In this document: positions 1 through 7,313 of the stretch, piece by piece
Layout of the letters: the number at the start of each line of letters is the position of its first letter
Position numbering within the stretch: the first letter of the stretch is position 1
Source of the DNA: Thiosocius sp049669185
Lineage (GTDB): Bacteria; Pseudomonadota; Gammaproteobacteria; Chromatiales; Chromatiaceae
Length of the DNA stretch: 25,977 nucleotides
Assembly (NCBI GenBank): GCA_049669185.1
Contig: JBATKF010000537.1
Coordinates: forward strand, 1-25,977
Direction of reading: 5' to 3'
The notes under the pieces: generated by a model
Told to the model about the DNA's origin: nothing
The model's database searches: none
What the model saw: only the letters and a program-made list of their open reading frames with translations
Position numbers and translations under genes: made by a program

Positions 1-1188
1 TCGGCCGTCCAGGCCGCCGCCGTGGCGACCGGCGCCCATGCCCCCGCCGATCGTCTCATAATAGTTCCAGGCGGCCGCAGGGCCGGCATTGCCCATCGCC
101 AGATTGTTCATGCTGCCATGGCTGGCCGCCGGCACGCGATCCGGGATGGCCTGGGCGAGTGCGCCCAGCACGACGTCGACCACGCGTGTGCTGGTCTCCA
201 CATTGCCGGCCGCCACCGCGGCGGGTTTGCGGGCGTTGAGAAGACAGCCCTGCGGCGCATGCAGGCCGATCGGCCGGAAGGCACCGGCACAGGCCGGCGT
301 CTGCGGCGGCATCAGGCAGCGGAACACGTAATACACGGCCGCGGCCGCGACCGCCAGCGGACAGTTGACGTTGCCACTGACCTGCGCGGCGGTGCCGGTG
401 AAATCGGCAAGCACCTGCTGACCGAACACCTCCAGCGTCAGGCAGATCGGTATGTCGCGATGTCCCTGGCCGTCATCATCGAGATAGTCAGTGAACCGGT
501 AGGTACCATCGGGTATGTCACCGAGCGATTCACGGGCCAGGCGCTCGGCATAGGCATTCAATGCCGTAATCGCATCGGCGAAGATCGCGCTGCCATAGCG
601 CGCGATCAGTTCACCGAGACGCGCGGCGCCGGCGCGGTTGGCCGCGACCTGTGCGGCGAAGTCACCCGCCGCTTCGGCACTGTTGCGGGTCGCCGTGGTG
701 ACCCGACGCAGCTGTTCGGCAACCATCACATCGCCGCGCGCCAGATGGGTGGGTTCGATCACCACCCCCTCTTCATCGAGGTGAGACGAGATCGGCATGG
801 ACCCGGGCGACGCCGCACCGATATCCGCATGATGGGCCCGGTTGACCACAAAGGCCTGTAATCCTGAGTCCGCGAAGACCGGCGCAATCAGCGTGACGTC
901 CGGCAGATGTGTACCGCCGAGGTAGGGATCATTGAGCATCACCTGATCACCCGGCTGCCAATCTATGCCGGCAACGATATCCTGCATCGCAAAGGCCATG
1001 CTGCCGAGATGCACCGGGATGTGTGCTGCCTGCGCACACAACCGACCGGATGCGTCGAACACCGCGCAGGAGAAATCCAGGCGATCGCGGATATTCGGCG
1101 AGAAAGCGGCATTGCGCAGCACCAGCCCCATCTCCTCGCACACGGCATCGAGGCGGCTGGCAAAGATACTCAGGCTCGCGGGTGTCAT
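1..1188 (-). CDS. Hydantoinase B/oxoprolinase family protein, partial (C-terminus off the window)
   Basis: Only the first 396 codons are present; the frame stays open to base 1, and family members usually run to about 520-590 residues. The family (HyuB, PF02538) hydrolyses hydantoins or 5-oxoproline with ATP, normally together with a HyuA subunit, in the cytoplasm. Family signatures read directly: a segment like PNIRDRLDFSCAVFD at residues 31-45, NDPYLGGTHLPD at 86-97 and NRAHHADIG at 116-124. The ATG at 1186-1188 is chosen because GAGGAG lies four bases upstream on the minus strand and the N-terminus aligns with the family. No hyuA is visible; it would lie to the left of the window if present. 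The gene is divergent from a urate-hydroxylase-like membrane protein gene, so a purine or hydantoin catabolic theme is possible but inferred. The exact substrate cannot be told from sequence. Confidence 0.9.
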   Translation of the reverse strand, partial: MTPASLSIFASRLDAVCEEMGLVLRNAAFSPNIRDRLDFSCAVFDASGRLCAQAAHIPVHLGSMAFAMQDIVAGIDWQPGDQVMLNDPYLGGTHLPDVTLIAPVFADSGLQAFVVNRAHHADIGAASPGSMPISSHLDEEGVVIEPTHLARGDVMVAEQLRRVTTATRNSAEAAGDFAAQVAANRAGAARLGELIARYGSAIFADAITALNAYAERLARESLGDIPDGTYRFTDYLDDDGQGHRDIPICLTLEVFGQQVLADFTGTAAQVSGNVNCPLAVAAAAVYYVFRCLMPPQTPACAGAFRPIGLHAPQGCLLNARKPAAVAAGNVETSTRVVDVVLGALAQAIPDRVPAASHGSMNNLAMGNAGPAAAWNYYETIGGGMGAGRHGGGLDGR

Positions 1189-1284
1189 GTACTCCTCGCC
1201 GCTGCTCGAGACAGTTCCACCACCTTAGGCAAAAAGGTTGCCGCACATCCAGCGTTTTCTGCGCTGAGGTCACCGATCCGCGAT

Positions 1285-1314
1285 TTGCCCAGACCGACGC
1301 AGGCCGACTAAAAT
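1285..1314 (+). promoter_or_regulatory. Predicted sigma-70 promoter of the urate-hydroxylase-domain gene
   Basis: TTGCCC (1285-1290) and TAAAAT (1309-1314) are separated by 18 bases. Transcription would start near 1321, giving a leader of about 38 bases before the ATG at 1359. This is a pattern match only. Confidence 0.5.
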
Positions 1315-1358
1315 CCGCCGCGCCCGGCGTGCACAAGACCTCCGGCGGAGTCCACGCG

Positions 1359-1952
1359 ATGAATATCTTGAAAAACCCCTGGCAGACCGCTGGCGCAGGT
1401 ATCGTCCTGGCCATCATCCTGAACCTTCTGCTCGGGGGTGGTGGTGGCGTCAACGGTCTGCAGATTGTCACCTGGATTCATGTGGTCGTCGGCATCATGT
1501 GGATCGGACTCCTGTACTACTTCAACTTCGTGCAGGTGCCCGCGGTTAACGTCGCGCTGGTCGATGGCGACCCCGGACCGGCGGCGATCAACAAGTATGT
1601 AGCGCCGCGGGCCTTGCTGTACTTCCGCTGGGCCGCACTGCTGACCTGGCTGACCGGCCTGATCGCACTGGCGCAGCTCGGCGGCGGCATTCAGGGTATT
1701 GTCGATGCCTTCCTGCTGCGCAACGGCATGTCGGTCATTGGCGTGGGCTCCTGGCTGGGTACTATCATGCTGTTCAATGTCTGGGTGTTGATCTGGCCCA
1801 ATCAACAGAAAATCCTCGGCCTGATACCAGCCACAGCAGAAGCGGTGGCCCAGGCCAAGGTGACGGCCCTGAACGCCTCGCGCATCAACACGCTGCTGTC
1901 GATCCCGATGCTGATGGCAATGACGGGCTATATGCACGGGCTGCCCTTTTGA
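1359..1952 (+). CDS. Stand-alone urate hydroxylase N-terminal (PuuD-type) membrane protein
   Basis: This 197-residue integral membrane protein matches the N-terminal membrane domain of urate hydroxylase PuuD (Urate_ox_N, PF06181). Full PuuD is longer and carries a C-terminal cytochrome c domain, which oxidises urate at the inner membrane. Here the protein ends after the membrane part. I read about five hydrophobic segments: roughly residues 12-26, 33-52, 85-103, 120-146 and 176-195. The signature WIHVVVGIMWIGLLYYFNF lies at about 39-57. The ATG at 1359 is preferred because GGAG precedes it by eight bases and the protein begins with a short polar stretch; the reading frame is open further upstream but overlaps the promoter. 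No cytochrome CxxCH motif is present. Whether it acts on urate is unproven; a haem membrane protein of unknown substrate is equally possible. Confidence 0.82.
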   Translation: MNILKNPWQTAGAGIVLAIILNLLLGGGGGVNGLQIVTWIHVVVGIMWIGLLYYFNFVQVPAVNVALVDGDPGPAAINKYVAPRALLYFRWAALLTWLTGLIALAQLGGGIQGIVDAFLLRNGMSVIGVGSWLGTIMLFNVWVLIWPNQQKILGLIPATAEAVAQAKVTALNASRINTLLSIPMLMAMTGYMHGLPF

Positions 1953-2032
1953 AGCACAATGCTTTCGCAGTCAGCAATTGCCCGTAAAGATCGGGCCAGT
2001 GGCGCTGTCGTACTTCCGCAGGTGCCGCGTGG

Positions 2033-2062
2033 TTGAAAGCGTCATCGTCCAGTCCCTAGAAT
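2033..2062 (+). promoter_or_regulatory. Predicted sigma-70 promoter of sodB
   Basis: TTGAAA (2033-2038) and TAGAAT (2057-2062) are 18 bases apart. The predicted start near 2069 gives a leader of about 53 bases, which contains the 9-bp palindrome ACCTAAGGT (2071-2079). Pattern match only. Confidence 0.55.
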
Positions 2063-2121
2063 TTCCGTCTACCTAAGGTGGGCTAACGCCCCAACCACCA
2101 AGCCGACCAAGGAGTTTTCAG

Positions 2122-2703
2122 ATGGCGCACGAACTACCCGCCCTGCCCTACGCGATGAATGCCCTCGAACCCGTGATATCTCAGGAGACGCTCGAGTATC
2201 ACTACGGTAAGCACCACAGCACCTATGTCACTAACTTGAACAACCTGATACCAGGTACCGAGTTCGAGGGCATGTCGTTGGAAGATATCATTAAGAAGTC
2301 TTCCGGCGGCGTGTTCAACAACGCTGCCCAGGTGTGGAATCACACCTTCTATTGGCACTGCCTCAGCCCGAATGGCGGTGGCGAGCCGGGCGGCGCGCTG
2401 GCCGATGCGATCAACAGCGCCTTTGGTTCCTTCGAGGAATTCAAAGCGGCCTTCAGCAAATCCGCGGCGACCAATTTCGGTTCCGGCTGGACCTGGTTGG
2501 TTAAGAATACCGATGGCAGCGTTGAGATCGTCAACACATCCAATGCCGCCACGCCGGTTGCCGAAGGCAAGACCGCGCTGCTTACGATCGACGTCTGGGA
2601 ACACGCCTACTACATCGACTATCGAAACGCGCGCCCGAAGTACCTCGAGGAGATCTGGAAGATCGTCAACTGGGACTTCGTGTCAAGCAACTACGCGGGC
2701 TGA
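2122..2703 (+). CDS. sodB: Superoxide dismutase [Fe]
   Basis: The enzyme converts superoxide to hydrogen peroxide and oxygen in the cytoplasm. At 193 residues it has exactly the length of E. coli SodB and matches it along its whole length. The metal ligands fall on the same numbers: His27, His74, Asp157 and His161 (in DVWEHAYY). Gln70 in NNAAQVWNH is the residue that marks the iron type over the manganese type. The N-terminal helical domain covers about 1-85 and the C-terminal alpha/beta domain the rest. There is no signal peptide. AAGGAG lies eight bases before the ATG. The gene has its own promoter upstream and a clear intrinsic terminator downstream, so it is probably monocistronic. Iron-dependent control is common for sodB, but no Fur or RyhB-type site was identified here. 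Confidence 0.97.
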   Translation: MAHELPALPYAMNALEPVISQETLEYHYGKHHSTYVTNLNNLIPGTEFEGMSLEDIIKKSSGGVFNNAAQVWNHTFYWHCLSPNGGGEPGGALADAINSAFGSFEEFKAAFSKSAATNFGSGWTWLVKNTDGSVEIVNTSNAATPVAEGKTALLTIDVWEHAYYIDYRNARPKYLEEIWKIVNWDFVSSNYAG

Positions 2704-2728
2704 GGCAAGCGCTCTTGGCAGATACCGA

Positions 2729-2749
2729 CCCGGCCGAGGCCGGGTTTTT
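2729..2749 (+). terminator. Intrinsic terminator of sodB
   Basis: A 6-bp GC stem, CCCGGC (2729-2734) with GCCGGG (2739-2744) and loop CGAG, is followed directly by five Ts (2745-2749). It begins 25 bases after the sodB stop. Confidence 0.85.
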
Positions 2750-2766
2750 CGTTCCCGGCGCGCGAC

Positions 2767-2795
2767 TTGCCAGGGATAACGACACTTGCTACATT
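2767..2795 (+). promoter_or_regulatory. Predicted sigma-70 promoter of the argD operon or of a leader RNA
   Basis: TTGCCA (2767-2772) and TACATT (2790-2795) are 17 bases apart, just after the sodB terminator. The start would be near 2802, about 148 bases before argD. A terminator hairpin lies between this promoter and argD. I saw no ArgR box (paired TNTGAAT-type half sites) here. Confidence 0.5.
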
Positions 2796-2801
2796 TCCGC
2801 C

Positions 2802-2871
2802 TTTGCTGTGCCGAGAGCGCGCAAAGCGGTGGAGGTGGTCCCCGTTGACCGGGGCTGCCTCTTTGTTTTTT
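2802..2871 (+). ncRNA. Candidate attenuated leader or small RNA upstream of argD
   Basis: The start is inferred from the promoter at 2767-2795 and the end from the terminator at 2832-2871, giving an RNA of about 70 nt. No convincing leader peptide with clustered regulatory codons was found inside it. CAAAG at 2822-2826 can pair with CTTTG at 2861-2865, so an alternative fold competing with the terminator is possible. It could be the prematurely ended form of the argD transcript or an independent small RNA; sequence alone does not decide. Confidence 0.35.
2832..2871 (+). terminator. Intrinsic terminator lying between promoter and argD
   Basis: The inner stem is CCCCG (2840-2844) with CGGGG (2850-2854) and a 5-base loop. 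A lower stem GAGG (2832-2835) pairs with CCTC (2858-2861) across a small internal loop. It is followed by TTTG and six Ts (2862-2871). This is a textbook terminator shape 79 bases before the argD start codon. Confidence 0.7.
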
Positions 2872-2949
2872 CGAGGCGCGGATAGCTTTCCGTCAATTTC
2901 GTTTCTGGACCACCGAGCACGCCTTTTCCCCAAAGGCGAGTATCAGCCG

Positions 2950-4128
<1,179 letters not shown>

Positions 4129-4149
4129 CTCGCCGCGCGAGGTCACGGC

Positions 4150-5067
4150 ATGACGAAACCCGAGCAACCCCGGCATTTTCTTACCCTGATGGACCTCAGC
4201 CCCAAGGAATTGCGGGGCCTGATCGCGCGTGCCGGTGAGCTGAAGCAGCTGCAGCGCACCGGGAAGCGGCATACGCCATTGCAGAACAAGGTGCTGGCGA
4301 TGATTTTCGAAAAAAGCTCCACCCGAACCCGGGTTTCGTTTGAGGCTGGCATGGCCCAGCTCGGCGGCTCTGCGATGTTTCTTTCGCCGCGCGATACCCA
4401 ACTTGGCCGCGGCGAACCCATCGAGGATACCGCACGTGTGCTGTCGCGCATGGTCGACTGCGTGATGATCCGAACCTTCGCGCACAGCGACGTGGAGATC
4501 TTCGCAGCGCACTCGCAAGTGCCGGTCATCAATGGCCTGACCGACCGCTGCCACCCCTGCCAACTACTGGCAGATATGCAGACCTACGGCGAACATCGCG
4601 GTGACATCGCGGGCAAGACCGTGGCCTGGGTCGGCGACGGCAACAATATGTGTCACTCCTACATCGAGGCCGCGCAGCAATTCGATTTCAGTCTGCGCAT
4701 CGCCTGCCCGGAAGGCTACGATCCGGAACCGGCGATGATTGACCCGGCGGGCGCTCGCTGCGAGATCATCCGCGATCCGCAGCGTGCCGTGGCTGGCGCA
4801 GACCTAGTGGTAACCGATACCTGGATCAGCATGGGTCAAGAAGAAGAGAAGGCGCGTCGCGAGAAGGCGTTCGCCGGCTACCGTATCGATCGGCCAATGA
4901 TGCAGCGGGCCGCACCGGACGCGCTGTTTCTGCATTGTCTGCCGGCCTATCGCGGCAAGGAGGTAACGCAAGACGTCCTCGATGCGCCGGACAGCGTGGT
5001 GTGGGACGAGGCGGAGAACCGCCTGCATGCGCAAAAGGCCCTGCTTGAGTTTCTGCTGCACCCATGA
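4150..5067 (+). CDS. argF: Ornithine carbamoyltransferase
   Basis: It forms citrulline from ornithine and carbamoyl phosphate in the cytoplasm, the sixth step of arginine synthesis. The 305 residues match the anabolic OTCase family. The carbamoyl-phosphate motif STRTR is at 57-61, HPCQ at 135-138, the ornithine-binding loop SMGQEEE at 228-234 and the catalytic HCLP at 262-265. The N-terminal carbamoyl-phosphate domain covers about 1-145 and the C-terminal ornithine domain 150-290. The start codon lies 21 bases after argD, consistent with co-transcription, and an ABC ATPase follows after 27 bases. Nothing in the protein suggests the catabolic (ArcB) type, and no arc genes are nearby. Confidence 0.96.
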   Translation: MTKPEQPRHFLTLMDLSPKELRGLIARAGELKQLQRTGKRHTPLQNKVLAMIFEKSSTRTRVSFEAGMAQLGGSAMFLSPRDTQLGRGEPIEDTARVLSRMVDCVMIRTFAHSDVEIFAAHSQVPVINGLTDRCHPCQLLADMQTYGEHRGDIAGKTVAWVGDGNNMCHSYIEAAQQFDFSLRIACPEGYDPEPAMIDPAGARCEIIRDPQRAVAGADLVVTDTWISMGQEEEKARREKAFAGYRIDRPMMQRAAPDALFLHCLPAYRGKEVTQDVLDAPDSVVWDEAENRLHAQKALLEFLLHP

Positions 5068-5094
5068 ACCGCCGGCACCACGCAAACATCAGCG

Positions 5095-6135
5095 ATGCCC
5101 CTGCTCAAGGTTGAAGACGTCAGCGCGGGCTATGGCGCCGCACACGTCATCCAGTCGCTGACGTTCATTGTAAATCGGGGCGAAATCGTCAGTCTGCTGG
5201 GGCCCAGCGGATGCGGCAAGACCACAGCATTACGTGCGATTGCGGGTTTCGAGCCGATCAGCAAGGGCCAGATCCTCATCGCCCAGAAGCCGGCGTCGGC
5301 ACCCGGCATGACAATACCCCCCGAGCAGCGCTCGATCGGCATGGTGTTTCAGGATTTCGCCCTGTTCCCGCACCTTACGATAGCCGACAACATTGCGTTC
5401 GGCCTGCGCAAGTTGGCGGCCGTCGACCGCCGGGTCCAGGTGAGGCACCTGCTCGATGCAACCGGACTCGGCGATATGGGCGAACGCTATCCACATGAGC
5501 TGTCCGGTGGGCAGCAGCAGCGGGTCGCCCTAGCCCGGGCATTGGCACCGCGCCCGACTCTTCTGCTGATGGACGAGCCGTTCTCCAATCTCGATGTCGA
5601 ACTGCGCGAGCGGCTAAGCGTCGAGGTACGTGACCTCCTCAAGTCCGAGGGCATTAGCGGCATCCTCGTGACGCACGACCAGCATGAGGCATTCGCCGTA
5701 TCGGACAAGGTCGGGGTAATGCGCGACGGCCGGATTCTGCAATGGGACACGCCTTATAACCTGTACCATCAACCCAATGAGCGGTTTGTCGCGGATTTCA
5801 TCGGTCAGGGGCGCTTCATCCCCGGCATCGTGCGCACCCCCCAGGCGTTCGAGACGGAGCTCGGCCTGCTGCACGGCAACCGCGCCTGCAGCCAGGCGAT
5901 CGGCACCAAGGTGGAGATACTGATACGGCCCGACGATCTGGTGCCGGACGACCACGGCGAGATTGAAGCCAAGGTGAAAGACAAGGCATTCAAGGGTGCG
6001 GAAATCCTTTACACACTGGAATTGCCGACCGGAACACGCCTACTATCGCTGTTTCCGAGTCACTATGATCACCACCTCGGCGACACGGTGCGTGTGAGGA
6101 TGGATGCAGAGCATTTGATCTGCTTCCCCGGCTAA
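5095..6135 (+). CDS. ABC transporter ATP-binding protein, CUT1/FbpC-like, orphan
   Basis: This 346-residue ATPase has all nucleotide-binding motifs: Walker A GPSGCGKTT at 36-44, Q-loop Gln86, signature LSGGQ at 136-140, Walker B LLLMDE at 156-161, D-loop SNLD at 164-167 and switch His194. After about residue 235 comes a regulatory extension ending in a TOBE-like fold (IRPDDL near 277, then a beta-rich tail). This layout is that of ATPases importing iron(III), spermidine/putrescine, sulfate or maltose; the overall look is nearest to FbpC/PotA. No permease or binding protein is in the window, so the partner and substrate are unknown. It sits 27 bases after argF in the argD operon. A polyamine or amino-acid role would fit that context but is only a guess. 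Confidence 0.9.
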   Translation: MPLLKVEDVSAGYGAAHVIQSLTFIVNRGEIVSLLGPSGCGKTTALRAIAGFEPISKGQILIAQKPASAPGMTIPPEQRSIGMVFQDFALFPHLTIADNIAFGLRKLAAVDRRVQVRHLLDATGLGDMGERYPHELSGGQQQRVALARALAPRPTLLLMDEPFSNLDVELRERLSVEVRDLLKSEGISGILVTHDQHEAFAVSDKVGVMRDGRILQWDTPYNLYHQPNERFVADFIGQGRFIPGIVRTPQAFETELGLLHGNRACSQAIGTKVEILIRPDDLVPDDHGEIEAKVKDKAFKGAEILYTLELPTGTRLLSLFPSHYDHHLGDTVRVRMDAEHLICFPG

Positions 6136-6162
6136 AACTTCAGCAGCACGGAATCGATATCA

Positions 6163-6828
6163 GTGAAGAAAATCGTCACGCTTTGTCTCATGTTTCTCAG
6201 CACCACAGTGCTCGCACAAACGGCCTACATCACCGACGAGTTCAAGATCACGCTGCGCAGCGGCGAGAGCGCGACGCACCGGATTCTGCGCATGCTCCCG
6301 ACCGGCGAACGCGTTACCGTGTTGTCGAGCAACCCCGATACCGGCTACAGCAAGGTCCGCACCAGCAGCGGGGCCGAAGGCTTCGTGCTTACCCGACAGC
6401 TGATGGATCAACCGGTCGCGCGCGACCGGCTAGCAGCTGCCGAGGCCGAGGTCAATGCCCTCAAGGCGGCCCCCGGCGAACTCAGCAGCCGCCTGGCCAA
6501 GCTGCTCGAGCAGCACAAGGCACTGATGCGGGAACACGAAGAGCTGAAGCAGGCCAAGACCCAGGTCGACCAGGAGTTTGCGGCACTGAAGCGGACGGCG
6601 AGCAATACGGTGCGGATCGCCAATGAGCGCAATGAACTGCGCAAACAGGTCGCGTCGATGACGCGCGAGGTGGAAGACATCAAACAGCAGAATCGGGAAC
6701 TGGAGAACAAGACCGCGCAGAATTGGTTCCTGATCGGGGGCGGCGTCGTGGTCGGCGGCATACTGCTCGGCCTGATACTGCCGCATCTGCGGGTAAGACG
6801 GCGCAAGAGTTCCTGGGGGTCACTCTAA
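6163..6828 (+). CDS. YgiM-like SH3-domain protein (TIGR04211 type)
   Basis: The 221-residue protein has four parts in order: a signal peptide (KK then a hydrophobic run, cleavage likely after VLA near residue 18), a bacterial SH3 domain at about 20-86, a long heptad-rich coiled coil at about 90-185, and one membrane helix near 187-208 followed by a basic RVRRRK tail. This is the layout of E. coli YgiM, a conserved inner-membrane protein of unclear role in the envelope. The start is read as GTG at 6163 because it yields an intact signal peptide; an ATG at 6190 would remove most of it. It lies 27 bases after the ABC ATPase. Its stop codon overlaps the stop of the convergent response regulator by four bases. 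Confidence 0.82.
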   Translation: MKKIVTLCLMFLSTTVLAQTAYITDEFKITLRSGESATHRILRMLPTGERVTVLSSNPDTGYSKVRTSSGAEGFVLTRQLMDQPVARDRLAAAEAEVNALKAAPGELSSRLAKLLEQHKALMREHEELKQAKTQVDQEFAALKRTASNTVRIANERNELRKQVASMTREVEDIKQQNRELENKTAQNWFLIGGGVVVGGILLGLILPHLRVRRRKSSWGSL

Positions 6829-7202
6829 CCCATCACGCGCTTGATCTTGGCCATTAGATCAACCGGTTTGAACGGCTTGGCCAGGTAATCCGACACACCC
6901 GCCTCGATCGCTCGGCTGACGTGATCGCGAGCGGAGTTGGCGGTCAACATAATGAACGGCAGCGTGCTAGTGCGGGGTTCGGCGCGGACCTGTTGCAACA
7001 CCGCCAGACCATCGACCGTGGGCATATCCCAATCACAGACCACCAGACCAAAGGACTGCGCGGTCAGCAGATCCAGTGCCTTGTCACCATCGCCCGCCTC
7101 CTGCACGAGGAGAATACCCATCTCGCGCAACACCGCCTTGATCATCATGCGCATCGACGACATATCGTCGACCACCAGCACCGTCAATGTCGTTCGGTCC
7201 AT
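6825..7202 (-). CDS. CheY-like single-domain response regulator
   Basis: The protein is a receiver domain and nothing else (125 residues). All phosphorylation residues fall on CheY numbering: acidic Asp12 and Asp13, phosphoacceptor Asp57 in CDWDMP, Thr87, Tyr106 and Lys109. It should signal by protein-protein contact, as CheY does, since there is no output domain. No histidine kinase or chemotaxis gene is in the window, so the partner is unknown. It is 111 bases downstream of ilvD on the same strand; the gap shows no clear terminator and I see no strong ribosome-binding site before the ATG. A motility role is possible by similarity, but single-domain receivers also serve other pathways. Confidence 0.9.
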   Translation of the reverse strand: MDRTTLTVLVVDDMSSMRMMIKAVLREMGILLVQEAGDGDKALDLLTAQSFGLVVCDWDMPTVDGLAVLQQVRAEPRTSTLPFIMLTANSARDHVSRAIEAGVSDYLAKPFKPVDLMAKIKRVMG

Positions 7203-7313
7203 TTTTCTGGCCAGTCCGACCGCGTTGTTCCACAGATCGGATTAACGGCATGGACGGCGGAAGGTTGAACGCCGACGCACAGCTCGGCCAGGCGCCACAA
7301 CCAGCACCGTGGG

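Noticed and set aside
22..861. A 279-codon open frame on the plus strand
   Set aside because: Antisense to the hydantoinase B gene, whose minus-strand reading carries the family signatures.
2754..2949. ArgR box upstream of argD
   Set aside because: No pair of TNTGAAT/ATTCANA-type half sites was found on inspection.
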